Source of the DNA: DASYHS01 sp035998295 | GTDB lineage: Bacteria > Pseudomonadota > Alphaproteobacteria > Azospirillales > Azospirillaceae | DNA length: 64,000 bases | Assembly: GCF_035998295.1 (NCBI RefSeq) | Contig: NZ_DASYHS010000157.1 | Location: 1-64,000, forward strand | Direction of reading: 5' to 3' | Translations under genes and position numbers: made by a program | Part shown: positions 15,863 through 25,623 of the stretch, one piece after another | Layout of the letters: the number at the start of each line of letters is the position of its first letter | Position numbering within the stretch: the stretch's first letter is position 1 | The notes under the pieces: model-generated | What the model was told of the DNA's origin: nothing | The model's input: the letters and a program-made list of their open reading frames with translations, nothing else | Database searches by the model: none

Positions 15863-17002
15863 TCAGTCCTTCAGGTCTTCCCAGAGTTCGCGCACCTTCG
15901 CGAAGAAGCCTTCGGATTCCGGGTGCTGGGAACCTTCCTTGCCGCCGGCCTTCTCGAACTCGCGCAGCAGTTCCTGCTGACGCTTGGTCAGGTTGACCGG
16001 CGTCTCGATCATGGCCTGGATGTACATGTCGCCGCGGTTCGGGCTGCGCAACACCGACATCCCCTTGCCCTTCAGGCGGAACTGATGGCCGGTCTGGGTT
16101 CCGGACGGCACGTTCAGCTTGGCTCGGCTGCCGTCGACCGTCGGCACCTCTATCGTGCCACCGAGTGCGGCCGTCGTCATCGGGATCGGTACCCGGCAGT
16201 GCAGGTTCGCCCCGTCGCGCTGGAAGAAACGGTGCGGCGCGATCGCGAGGAAGATGTAGAGGTCGCCGGGCGGAGCGCTGCGCAACCCGGCCTCGCCCTC
16301 GCCGGCGAGACGGATGCGGGTCCCGTCCTCCACTCCGGCCGGGATGTTGACCTGCAGCGTCTTCTCCTTGCGCACGCGCCCGCTGCCGCCGCAGTTCTTG
16401 CACGGATCCTTGATGACCCGGCCGGCCCCGTGGCAGGACGGGCAGGTCCGCTCGATCGTGAAGAAGCCCTGCTGGGCACGCACCTTGCCGATACCGCCGC
16501 AGGTCGGGCAGCCGGTCGGCGCGGTACCGGCCTCCGCCCCCGTGCCCGTGCAGACGTCGCAGATCACGGAGGTCGGGACCCGTACGGTCGCCGCACTCCC
16601 CTTGAACGCCTCCTCGAGGGTGATCTCCAGGTTGTAGCGCAGGTCGGCGCCGCGACCGCCGCCGCCGGCCCCGCGCCGGCCGCCCATGAACTCGCCGAAC
16701 ATCTCGTCGAAGATGTCCGCGAAGCCGCTGCCGAAATCGAAGCCTCCGGCCCCCGCTCCGGCCCGGCCGCCGCCGTTCTCGAAGGCGGCATGGCCGAAGC
16801 GGTCGTAGGCGGCGCGCTTCTGCTCGTCCTTCAGGACGTCATAGGCCTCGTTGACGTCCTTGAATTTCTGCTCGGCCTGCTGGTCTCCGGGGTTGCGGTC
16901 GGGATGATAGAGCATGGCCATCTTGCGATAGGCCTTCTTGATCTCATCCGCGGACGCCCCGCGCGCCACACCGAGCAGTTCGTAATAGTCCTGTTTCGCC
17001 AT
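15863..17002 (-). CDS. dnaJ: Chaperone DnaJ (Hsp40)
   Basis: A 379-residue co-chaperone stimulating DnaK ATPase. The J domain (MAKQDYYELLGVARGASADE to about residue 70) contains the HPD motif in YHPDRNPGD. A Gly/Phe-rich region follows (about 75-120), then four CxxCxGxG zinc repeats (CDVCTGTG, CPTCGGIG, CPSCHGAG, CKNCGGSG; about 150-215), then the C-terminal substrate-binding domains. It lies 182 bases downstream of dnaK on the same strand, separated by two strong GC hairpins. Confidence 0.98.
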   Translation of the reverse strand: MAKQDYYELLGVARGASADEIKKAYRKMAMLYHPDRNPGDQQAEQKFKDVNEAYDVLKDEQKRAAYDRFGHAAFENGGGRAGAGAGGFDFGSGFADIFDEMFGEFMGGRRGAGGGGRGADLRYNLEITLEEAFKGSAATVRVPTSVICDVCTGTGAEAGTAPTGCPTCGGIGKVRAQQGFFTIERTCPSCHGAGRVIKDPCKNCGGSGRVRKEKTLQVNIPAGVEDGTRIRLAGEGEAGLRSAPPGDLYIFLAIAPHRFFQRDGANLHCRVPIPMTTAALGGTIEVPTVDGSRAKLNVPSGTQTGHQFRLKGKGMSVLRSPNRGDMYIQAMIETPVNLTKRQQELLREFEKAGGKEGSQHPESEGFFAKVRELWEDLKD

Positions 17003-17100
17003 GCGGCTTTCAGCCCCTGGGGTCGATCGTCACCGCCCGCGGGCGGGCTCTGGAGAAGACGCCAGCGTCCGGGGACGCCGGCACGGTGTCAACCGCAAAC

Positions 17101-17134
17101 CGCCCCGCCCGGCGATCCTGCGCGGGGCGGGGCG
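17101..17134 (-). other. GC hairpin in the dnaK-dnaJ gap
   Basis: A 10-bp stem (CGCCCCGCCC at 17101-17110 with its complement at 17125-17134) and a 14-base loop. No U-tract follows, so it is not a classical terminator. It could attenuate readthrough or stabilise the dnaK transcript end. Confidence 0.55.
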
Positions 17135-17154
17135 GCCGCCGGACCATGAACGAA

Positions 17155-17178
17155 GGGCCGGGCCGTACGGCCCGGCCC
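17155..17178 (-). terminator. Perfect 24-base palindrome just after dnaK
   Basis: GGGCCGGGCC-GTAC-GGCCCGGCCC is a perfect palindrome beginning 6 bases after the dnaK stop codon. On the dnaK strand it is followed by TTCGTT, a weak U-run, so partial termination or RNA processing between dnaK and dnaJ is likely. Confidence 0.55.
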
Positions 17179-17184
17179 CGGGGA

Positions 17185-19107
<1,923 letters not shown>

Positions 19108-19208
19108 GTTAAGCCTCTTCGTTGCGGCAGACCGGCGGCGGCCCGTGTTCTCGGCACCGCCACGGCCCCCAGGGTCGATGGATAAGGTGAGGAACCGTCT
19201 GGACGCAG

Positions 19209-19236
19209 ATATAGGCAGGTGCCCCGGAGGCTGCAA
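19209..19236 (-). promoter_or_regulatory. Predicted heat-shock (RpoH-type) promoter of dnaK
   Basis: On the minus strand TTGCAG (19236-19231) and CTATAT (19214-19209) are separated by 16 bases, preceded by GG and followed by CTG. The spacing and the C before TATAT resemble alphaproteobacterial sigma-32 promoters. The leader to the dnaK ATG would be about 95 bases. Confidence 0.45.
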
Positions 19237-19519
19237 CCGCCGGCGCGGAGGCATCCGGGCAGAGGCGCCGGACGGACGGACGGACGGCGGGCGACAGGGG
19301 CGGATGTGCGGCGCAGACATGGCGGACGACGGTCCGAAAGGAGGCGGCCGGCCCGCGGCACGAGGCCGCCGCCCTCATTTTCATACCTGAGTATGCAATA
19401 TTCGCACGCCGCTCGAATTGCCGCGATAGAACTACTACCCGGAGTAAATCTCGCGAGGAAGAAGCCGCGGCCACACATGCGAATATCGGGGCCGAATGTT
19501 CGACAACCAACTTTTCAAG

Positions 19520-19534
19520 TTAACGAAGTCTTAA
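19520..19534. promoter_or_regulatory. CtrA-type box TTAA-N7-TTAA
   Basis: TTAACGAAGTCTTAA exactly matches the full CtrA binding motif. A second TTAA half site (TTAACGG) follows about 35 bases downstream. It lies about 195 bases upstream of the small gene at 19729, in an AT-rich patch. One exact match in such a patch can occur by chance. Confidence 0.4.
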
Positions 19535-19728
19535 ATTCTGCCCGCGTGATTATTCGCCAGGGCTCAATTAACGGTTGTCAGTTTTCTCTAACCTGACCGA
19601 ATTATCAGCGTCTACTTGCCCTGAAGAATATGGTATATCCATTCGGCCAAAGGCGAATGTCGCGGAGCCCCGGGAGGCATCCGCCACGCGCCCGGGCCCA
19701 ACGGGGTGCACGAGGGGGTAGCTTCAAG

Positions 19729-19932
19729 ATGTCCGAGAGCCGCCGCGACCTTGCGATCGCGATCAAGTCATGCCTGGAAAGTCTCGCCGACGACGCCGCG
19801 CGCAGCGAGATGGGCGAACTCGCGCACTTCATCAGCCTGGCGGCGCTGGCCGCCGAGGAGGCCGCCGCCGCCGCCGACCCGCGCGGCGACCTGCTGAAGG
19901 CGCTGCTGGCCGGGGAAGCCGGCCACTGCTGA
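19729..19932 (+). CDS. Hypothetical small helical protein (67 aa)
   Basis: I do not recognise this protein. It starts MSESRRDLAIAIKSCLESLA and is predicted almost wholly helical, with Ala-rich repeats (AALAAEEAAAAADPRG) and two cysteines, one at position 14 and one at the C-terminal residue (AGEAGHC). A purine-rich ribosome site (GAGGGGGTAGC) precedes the ATG. It is followed by a perfect 28-base palindrome acting as a likely terminator, and preceded by the CtrA-type box. A CtrA-linked or heat-shock-linked role is speculation from position only. Confidence 0.6.
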   Translation: MSESRRDLAIAIKSCLESLADDAARSEMGELAHFISLAALAAEEAAAAADPRGDLLKALLAGEAGHC

Positions 19933-19965
19933 ACGCCGGATCGGCCCGCCCGCGGATGGATGCGG

Positions 19966-19993
19966 GAGCGGTCTCCCGGCCGGGAGACCGCTC
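19966..19993. terminator. Perfect 28-base palindrome between convergent genes
   Basis: GAGCGGTCTCCCGG with its exact complement immediately following forms a 14-bp stem with no spare loop (minimal loop in practice). It lies between the small + strand gene and convergent grpE and probably terminates both. No U-tract is present. Confidence 0.6.
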
Positions 19994-20040
19994 GGCCGGC
20001 CGATCAGGGCATCGGGCAGGTCACGGATAGGCCAGCGGGG

Positions 20041-20685
20041 TCAGGCGGTCGTATCGACGTGGCCCTGGCCGTCGCCCTGCTTGGCGACCGCGACCATCGC
20101 CTCGCGCAGCAGCCGGTCGTGGATCACGTAACCTTCCTGCAGGACCTGCACGACGGTGCCCGCGGCCTTCCCCGTAGCTTCGACCTCCATCACGACCTGA
20201 TGGAAGTTCGGATCGAAAGCCTTGCCGAGGCTGTCGAGCTTCTTCACCCCGAACTTGTCGAAAGCGGAGGCAAGCTGGCGCTCGGTCGCCTCGACGCCGA
20301 CCATCAGGTTGTTGAGCGCCTCGTCGGCCGCGCGCGCCTCGGCAGGCACGGCGGTCAGCGCGCGCTGGAGGTTGTCGGCCACCCCCACCAGTTCCTTCGC
20401 GAACCGGGCGACCGCGTAGCGCGACGTCTCCTCGCGCTCCCGCTCGCCACGCCGGCGCACGTTCTCGGTCTCGGCGACCGCACGCAGGAGCTGGTCCTTC
20501 AGGCCCGCCACCTCGCCTTCGAGCTGGGCCACGCGGTCGTCGTCGAGCGACACCGGCTCGGCCGGGGGTTCCGAAGCCGGCGCCGTTTCGCCGGCAGCCG
20601 CTTCGGGGCTGGGCGCGCCGGGGCCCGGCTGGGTGGCGGCGTCCCTGGGATCGGGATTCTTGCTGGTGTTGGAATCGGCGTTCAT
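20041..20685 (-). CDS. grpE: Nucleotide exchange factor GrpE
   Basis: A 214-residue DnaK exchange factor. A disordered Pro/Ala/Glu-rich N-terminus (to about residue 45) precedes a long coiled-coil helix (VAQLEGEVAGLKDQLLRAVA) and the C-terminal beta domain with FNPNFHQ-like FDPNFHQVVMEVEATG and VLQEGYVIHDRLLREAMVAV. The ATG at 20685 (MNADSNTSKN) is preferred to a TTG two codons earlier. It lies 36 bases downstream of hrcA on the same strand, the standard hrcA-grpE operon. Confidence 0.97.
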   Translation of the reverse strand: MNADSNTSKNPDPRDAATQPGPGAPSPEAAAGETAPASEPPAEPVSLDDDRVAQLEGEVAGLKDQLLRAVAETENVRRRGEREREETSRYAVARFAKELVGVADNLQRALTAVPAEARAADEALNNLMVGVEATERQLASAFDKFGVKKLDSLGKAFDPNFHQVVMEVEATGKAAGTVVQVLQEGYVIHDRLLREAMVAVAKQGDGQGHVDTTA

Positions 20686-20721
20686 GCGCAACTCTTCTCG
20701 TCGCTTGTTGGACCGGCCGGC

Positions 20722-21756
20722 TCAGCCGAGCAGGCGGCTGATGACCTTGGCCGTGTAGTCGACCATCGGAATGATGCGGGCGTAATTGATCCGGGTCGGA
20801 CCGATCACGCCGATCGCGCCCACGATCTGCTCGCGGCTGTTCTGGTAGGGCGCGATGATGAGCGAGCAGCCGGAATAGTTGAACAGGGAATTCTCGGCGC
20901 CGATGTAGATCTGCACGCCGTCCGCCCTACCGGTCGCATCCAGCAGCCGGACCATGGACTCCTTCGTTTCCAGCGCTTCGAACAGGGCGCGGATGCGCTC
21001 GAGATCGGTCAGCGCCGTCACGTCGTCGAGCAGCTTCGCCTGACCGCGGACGATCAGGTGCCCGGTCGATCCGGCCCCGGCCCAGGTCGCGAGCCCGGCC
21101 TCGACCACGCGCGACGACAACTCGTCGAGCTGGGTACGCTGGGCCTCGATCTCGGACAGGATCTCGATCCGGGTCTCGTCGAGGGTCCGGCCGACCAGCT
21201 TGGCATTGAGATAGTTGCTCGCACTCTGCAGGGTCGAGGCCGGCATGCCCAGCGGCACCTCGACGACGCGGTTCTCCACCAGGCCGTCCTCGGTGACGAG
21301 CACGACGAGGGCGCGGCCGGGGCCGAGGTTGACGAACTCGATGTGGCGCAGCGGGCGGTCCGACTTGGGAGCGACGACGAGACCGGCACAGCTCGACAGG
21401 CCGGAGAGCATCGTCGTCGCCTCGGTCAGCAGTTCCGGCAGGGAGCGGCCGGCAGCCCTGCATTTGATCTCGATGCTCTCGCGCTCGCCCTCGCCGAGCG
21501 CGCCCAACTCGAGCAGGCCGTGCACGAACAGGCGCAGGCCGGCCTCGGTCGGCAGCCGGCCGGCCGAGGTGTGGGGCGCGTAGAGGAGCCCCTGCTCCTC
21601 CAGGTCCGCCATCACGTTGCGGATCGTCGCCGGCGACAGCGTAATGCCGAGCCGGCGCGAGATCGTCCGCGAGCCGATCGGCTCCCCCGTCTCGACATAG
21701 GCGTCGACGATGGTCCGAAAGATCTCGCGCGACCGTTGGTTCAGTTCGCTGATCAT
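20722..21756 (-). CDS. hrcA: Heat-inducible transcription repressor HrcA
   Basis: A 344-residue repressor that binds CIRCE operators of class I heat-shock genes. The N-terminal winged helix contains VETGEPIGSRTISRRLGITL and SPATIRNVMADLEEQGLL, followed by the PHTSAGRLPTE motif; the GAF-like effector domain fills the remainder. The ATG at 21756 gives the conserved N-terminus MISELNQRSREIFRTIVDAY. It is divergent from rph and followed by grpE. I found no CIRCE element in the window, so its target (probably groESL) lies elsewhere. Confidence 0.97.
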   Translation of the reverse strand: MISELNQRSREIFRTIVDAYVETGEPIGSRTISRRLGITLSPATIRNVMADLEEQGLLYAPHTSAGRLPTEAGLRLFVHGLLELGALGEGERESIEIKCRAAGRSLPELLTEATTMLSGLSSCAGLVVAPKSDRPLRHIEFVNLGPGRALVVLVTEDGLVENRVVEVPLGMPASTLQSASNYLNAKLVGRTLDETRIEILSEIEAQRTQLDELSSRVVEAGLATWAGAGSTGHLIVRGQAKLLDDVTALTDLERIRALFEALETKESMVRLLDATGRADGVQIYIGAENSLFNYSGCSLIIAPYQNSREQIVGAIGVIGPTRINYARIIPMVDYTAKVISRLLG

Positions 21757-21924
21757 GTCTTCCGACGAACGGGCCTTCGAACGGGAACATACGAAATACC
21801 GGCGGAACCGGCGTTCCGAATGTAGTTGTGCCGCGGCACCTTATCAATGCGTGCCCTGGACGGCACGGGGCCATGCGGCTAGCCTGCCGGCCCCATGAAA
21901 CGATCATATGCGGAAGACACCCCC

Positions 21925-22644
21925 ATGCGCCCGTCCGGCCGAGCCTTCGACGCCCTGCGCCCCATCAGCCTGGAGCCAGGCTTCGCCAAGCATGCCGAGG
22001 GGTCGTGCCTCGTGCGCTTCGGCGACACCCATGTCCTGTGCACCGCCAGCGTCGACGAGAAGGTCCCGCCCTTCCTGCGCAACACCGGCCTCGGATGGGT
22101 GACGGCCGAATACGGCATGCTGCCGCGCTCGACCCATACCCGCACCGACCGCGAGGCGGCGCGCGGCAAGCAGTCCGGCCGGACGCAGGAGATCCAGCGC
22201 CTGATCGGACGGGCGCTGCGCGCGGTGACCGACCGCGCGGCGATGGGCGAGGTGCAGATCAAGGTCGACTGCGACGTGCTTCAGGCCGACGGCGGCACCC
22301 GGACGGCCGCGATCACCGGCAGCTGGGTCGCCCTGTACCAGGCTTTTGCGCATCTGAAGGCGATCGGCCGCATCTCCGGGATTCCGCTGACCGACCACGT
22401 CGCCGCCGTGAGCTGCGGCCTCTACAAGGGCTCGGCCGTGCTCGACCTCGACTATGCCGAGGACTCTTCCTGCCAGGCGGACACCAATTTCGTGCTGACC
22501 GGTGCCGGCGGCATCGTCGAGATCCAGGGCACCGCCGAGGAGGAGCCCTTCGCCGAGGAACAGTTCCTCGAGCTGCTGCGCCTCGCGCGTGGGGGCATCG
22601 CCGAGCTGACCCAGATCCAGCGCGCCGCGCTCGGCCTGGACTGA
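21925..22644 (+). CDS. rph: Ribonuclease PH
   Basis: A 239-residue phosphorolytic 3'-5' exoribonuclease trimming tRNA precursors. The protein begins MRPSGRAFDALRPISLEPGF, the usual RNase PH start, and shows GDTHVLCTASV, the RTDREAARGKQSGRTQEIQRLIGR core, DCDVLQADGGTRTAAITG and DLDYAEDSSCQADTNFV. An in-frame ATG at 21895 would add 10 residues; 21925 is chosen because the family starts there. rdgB and hemW follow, a common alphaproteobacterial order. Confidence 0.96.
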   Translation: MRPSGRAFDALRPISLEPGFAKHAEGSCLVRFGDTHVLCTASVDEKVPPFLRNTGLGWVTAEYGMLPRSTHTRTDREAARGKQSGRTQEIQRLIGRALRAVTDRAAMGEVQIKVDCDVLQADGGTRTAAITGSWVALYQAFAHLKAIGRISGIPLTDHVAAVSCGLYKGSAVLDLDYAEDSSCQADTNFVLTGAGGIVEIQGTAEEEPFAEEQFLELLRLARGGIAELTQIQRAALGLD

Positions 22645-22697
22645 GGGCCGGCACCCCCCATATGGGCGTCACGCCGCAACCTCCTTCCGGAAAGCCG

Positions 22698-23294
22698 ATG
22701 AGCAGGAAATTCTCGGGCGACGAACTCGTCATCGCCAGCCACAACCAGGGCAAGGTGCGGGAGATCGCCCAGCTCCTGCGCCCGCACGTCGCCCGGTTCG
22801 CCTCGGCCGGCGAGATCGGCCTGCCCGAGCCGGAGGAGACGGGAACGACGTTCCGGGAGAACGCCGAACTGAAGGCGCTGGCCGCCGCCACCGCGAGCGG
22901 GCGCCCCGCGCTGTCCGACGACAGCGGGCTGGTGGTGGCGGCACTCGGCGGCAGCCCGGGCATCTACTCGGCACGCTGGGCCGGACCGGGCAAGGACTTC
23001 CGGGCCGCGATGGAGCGCGTCCACAGCGAACTGCCCGAGGACGCGCCGCGCAACGCCCATTTCGTCTGCGCCCTGTCGCTCGCCTGGCCGGACGGCCACG
23101 TCGAGACGGTGGAGGGCCGGGTATACGGAGAGCTGACCTGGCCGCCGCGGGGCGACAGGGGCTTCGGCTACGACCCGATCTTCGTTCCCGACGGCTTCGC
23201 CGACACCTTCGGCGAGATGGAGCCCGAGTCGAAGGACCGCATCAGCCATCGCGCCGATGCGTTCCGCCGGCTGCTGGCGGCATGCTTCACGTGA
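22698..23294 (+). CDS. rdgB: XTP/dITP diphosphatase (RdgB/HAM1)
   Basis: A 198-residue house-cleaning pyrophosphatase that removes non-canonical purine triphosphates. Motifs ASHNQGKVREI near the N-terminus, ALSDDSGLVV, and GFGYDPIFVPDG with DRISHRADAF at the end are all intact. The ATG at 22698 (MSRKFSGDELVIAS) is preceded by CGGAAAG; an in-frame ATG at 22662 would add 12 unconserved residues. It lies 53 bases after rph, and its TGA overlaps the hemW ATG. Confidence 0.97.
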   Translation: MSRKFSGDELVIASHNQGKVREIAQLLRPHVARFASAGEIGLPEPEETGTTFRENAELKALAAATASGRPALSDDSGLVVAALGGSPGIYSARWAGPGKDFRAAMERVHSELPEDAPRNAHFVCALSLAWPDGHVETVEGRVYGELTWPPRGDRGFGYDPIFVPDGFADTFGEMEPESKDRISHRADAFRRLLAACFT

Positions 23295-24499
23295 TGATGC
23301 AGGACGCGGCGACGGAGAAGGCGGAGACGGCGAACGCGGAGACGGAGAACGAGGCGGGCTTCGGCATCTACGTGCACTGGCCGTTCTGCCTGTCGAAATG
23401 CCCCTATTGCGACTTCAACAGCCATGTCCGCGAGCGGGTGGAGCATGACCGCTGGCGCCGGGCCCTGCTGGCGGAGCTGGACCATTACGCCGCGCTGACG
23501 CCGGGACGCACGGTCACGTCCATCTTCTTCGGCGGCGGCACGCCCTCGCTGATGGAGCCGGCGACCGCGGGCGCCGTGATCGAGCGGGTGGCCCGCCACT
23601 GGACGATCGCGCCCGGCCTGGAGGTGACGCTGGAGGCGAACCCGACCTCCGCCGAGGCCGGGCGGTTCCGGGCGTTCCGGGCTGCCGGCGTCAACCGGCT
23701 TTCGCTCGGCGTGCAGGCGCTGGACGACGCGGCGTTGCGCTTCCTCGGCCGGCGGCACGACTCGGCCGAGGCGCTGGACGCCATCGGGCTGGCGGCACGG
23801 CATTTCGAGCGCTTCTCGTTCGACCTGATCTATGCCCGGCCCGGCCAGGACGAGGCAGCGTGGCGGGCCGAGCTGGCCCGTGCCGTCGGTCTCGCGGTCG
23901 GGCACCTGTCGGTCTACCAGCTTACGATCGAAGAGGGGACCCGCTTCCACACGCTGCACGGCCGGGGCGAGCTGGTGCTGCCGGACGAGGACACGGCCGC
24001 GGCACTGCACGAAGCGACGCAGGAGGTGCTGGAGACGGCCGGCCTGCCCGCCTACGAGATCTCCAATCACGCGCGGCCGGGCCAGGAATGCCGGCACAAC
24101 CTGACCTACTGGCGCTACGGCGACTATGTCGGCGTCGGCCCCGGGGCGCACGGGCGGCTGACGCTGGACGGGACGAAGCGCGCGACGCGCACCCATCGGG
24201 CCCCCGAAGCCTGGCTGGAGCGGGTAGAGAGCCGCGGCCATGGCGGCCACGAGCAGGAGGTGGTCCCTCCCGAGGCGCGGCTGGAGGAGATGCTGATGAT
24301 GGGCCTGCGCCTCGCCGAGGGGATCTCGCGCCGCCGCCTGGTCGAGGAGACCGGGCGGGACGTGGACGAGGCGGTCGATCCGGGGGCGCTGGCCCGCCTG
24401 TCGGCGGCCGGTTTCGTCGAGCTGACGGCGACCCGCCTGCGCGCCGCCGCCGCCGGGCGCCAGCGCCTCAATGCGGTGCTGGCGGCGCTGGTGCGGTAG
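23294..24499 (+). CDS. hemW: Radical SAM protein HemW
   Basis: A 401-residue radical SAM protein of the oxygen-independent coproporphyrinogen oxidase-like group, now regarded as a haem chaperone. The cluster motif CLSKCPYCDFNSH, FFGGGTPSL, EANPTS and NRLSLGVQALDD are typical. HemW rather than HemN is supported by the short N-terminus, although this one has an extra acidic Lys/Glu/Ala repeat (EKAETANAETENEAG) of low complexity before the HWPFC. ATG at 23294 (overlapping the rdgB TGA) or 23297 are equivalent. Downstream is the convergent CDF gene, 3 bases away. Confidence 0.94.
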   Translation: MMQDAATEKAETANAETENEAGFGIYVHWPFCLSKCPYCDFNSHVRERVEHDRWRRALLAELDHYAALTPGRTVTSIFFGGGTPSLMEPATAGAVIERVARHWTIAPGLEVTLEANPTSAEAGRFRAFRAAGVNRLSLGVQALDDAALRFLGRRHDSAEALDAIGLAARHFERFSFDLIYARPGQDEAAWRAELARAVGLAVGHLSVYQLTIEEGTRFHTLHGRGELVLPDEDTAAALHEATQEVLETAGLPAYEISNHARPGQECRHNLTYWRYGDYVGVGPGAHGRLTLDGTKRATRTHRAPEAWLERVESRGHGGHEQEVVPPEARLEEMLMMGLRLAEGISRRRLVEETGRDVDEAVDPGALARLSAAGFVELTATRLRAAAAGRQRLNAVLAALVR

Positions 24500-24502
24500 C
24501 GC

Positions 24503-25147
24503 TCACTCCGCCGGAACCGGGGCTCCGCGGGCGGAGCGGAGCTCCTGCAACGCCCCGCGCACGATCTGGGCCGCGCCGGTCACCGCCAGGGCCGCCAGCA
24601 CCGCGGCGACGATGAGGTCCGGCCAGCCCGTGCCGGTCCCGAACACGCCCAGCGCCGCCATCATGACGGCGACGTTGCCGATGGCGTCGTTGCGCGAGCA
24701 GATCCAGACCGAGCGCATGTTGGCGTCGCCGGTCCGCCATGCGAACAGCATCGCAGCGACCGCCAAGTTGGCGGCGAGCGCCAGGAAACCGACGACGCCC
24801 ATGATCCCGGCCTCCGGCACCGTGCCGTGAACGGCGTTGAAGGCCGTTTCCCCCGCGACCCAGAGGCCGATCAGCCCGAGCGAGATCCCCTTGAGCAGCG
24901 CCGCTCGCGCCCGCACGGCGAGCGCCATGCCGAGAACGAACAGGCTGACCGCGTAGTTCGCGGCATCGCCCAGGAAGTCCATGGCGTCGGCCTTGAGGGA
25001 GACCGAGCCCGCCGCGGCTCCCGCGACGATCTCGACCAGGAACATGCCGGCATTGACGACCAGCGCCGCCCAGAGGACGCGGCGATAGGTCCGGTCGACC
25101 GGCGGCTTCGACGAGGAGCAGGTGCTGCCGCAGCACTTGGCGCCCAT
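24503..25147 (-). CDS. CDF-family cation efflux transporter
   Basis: A 214-residue inner-membrane protein with five to six helices, short for the CDF family because the cytoplasmic C-terminal domain is nearly absent. Metal-site segments are SLKADAMDFLGDAANYAVSL and SVWICSRNDAIGNVAVMMA. The N-terminus MGAKCCGSTCSSSKPP has a Cys-rich patch that may bind metal. It is divergent from a MerR regulator whose classical 19-bp-spacer promoter points at this gene, so it is very probably the induced efflux pump for zinc, cadmium or a similar ion. Confidence 0.88.
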   Translation of the reverse strand: MGAKCCGSTCSSSKPPVDRTYRRVLWAALVVNAGMFLVEIVAGAAAGSVSLKADAMDFLGDAANYAVSLFVLGMALAVRARAALLKGISLGLIGLWVAGETAFNAVHGTVPEAGIMGVVGFLALAANLAVAAMLFAWRTGDANMRSVWICSRNDAIGNVAVMMAALGVFGTGTGWPDLIVAAVLAALAVTGAAQIVRGALQELRSARGAPVPAE

Positions 25148-25182
25148 GATTGTATCCCTTGCTCGGATGCGTGCCGCTGCCC

Positions 25183-25213
25183 AAGATGGACCCTGTAGTC
25201 GCTATAGGGTCAA
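25183..25213 (-). promoter_or_regulatory. MerR-type promoter/operator driving the CDF gene
   Basis: On the minus strand TTGACC (25213-25208) and CATCTT (25188-25183) are separated by 19 bases, the over-long spacing that MerR regulators correct. The spacer carries the dyad ACCCTATAG-CGA-CTACAGGGT, with one mismatch between arms, typical of ZntR/CadR/PbrR operators. The start codon of the CDF gene is 36 bases downstream. Confidence 0.85.
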
Positions 25214-25224
25214 GGGAGTTTTTC

Positions 25225-25623
25225 ATGGACGGCGGCATGACGATCGGCGCGCTCGGCAAGGCGACCGGTACGAAACCGGAGACCATCCGCTTCTACGAGA
25301 AGGTCGGCATCCTGCCGCAGCCCGAGCGGACGGCGGGCAACTACCGCAGCTACGGCGAAGCCCACGCCGCGCGCCTGAGCTTCGTCCGCAAGGCGCGTGA
25401 GCTCGGCTTCCCGCTGGAGGCGGTCCGCGCGATGCTGGCGCTCGCCGACCAGCCGAACCGCCCCTGCGGCGAGGTGGATGCGCTGGTCGTCGACCAGCTC
25501 CAGGCGGTCGAGCGCAAGATCGCCGATCTGGAACGGCTGCGCGCGGAACTCGAGCGCCTCGCGCATCAGTGCCGCGGCGGCCTCGTGTCGGAATGCCGTA
25601 TTATCGAGGCGCTGTCGCCATAG
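25225..25623 (+). CDS. MerR-family metal-responsive regulator (ZntR/CadR-like)
   Basis: A 132-residue transcription activator. The N-terminal helix-turn-helix reads MTIGALGKATGTKPETIRFYEKVGILP, then NYRSYGEAHAARLSFVRKARELGF. Candidate metal-binding cysteines are in NRPCGEVDAL (start of the dimer helix) and in the C-terminal loop HQCRGGLVSECRIIEAL, matching the ZntR/CadR/PbrR layout more than MerR(Hg) or CueR. The ATG at 25225 is chosen over 25237 because AAGGGAG lies 7 bases before it. It is divergent from the CDF transporter. The last 23 bases overlap the convergent MliC-family gene. Confidence 0.92.
   Translation: MDGGMTIGALGKATGTKPETIRFYEKVGILPQPERTAGNYRSYGEAHAARLSFVRKARELGFPLEAVRAMLALADQPNRPCGEVDALVVDQLQAVERKIADLERLRAELERLAHQCRGGLVSECRIIEALSP

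Larger units (their letters stand above)
19108..19728. other. 621-base intergenic region upstream of dnaK
   Basis: The dnaK-proximal 130 bases hold the predicted heat-shock promoter. The stretch 19370-19660 is clearly AT-richer than its surroundings and contains a CtrA-type box and short palindromic patches. I see no protein gene with a credible ribosome site here. It may carry the promoter of the 67-residue gene at 19729, or a small RNA. Confidence 0.5.

Noticed and set aside
19960..21825. 621-codon + strand frame
   Set aside because: Antisense to grpE and hrcA, with no motif.
21757..21924. Possible CIRCE element at hrcA
   Set aside because: I looked for TTAGCACTC-N9-GAGTGCTAA and found no match here or upstream of dnaK.
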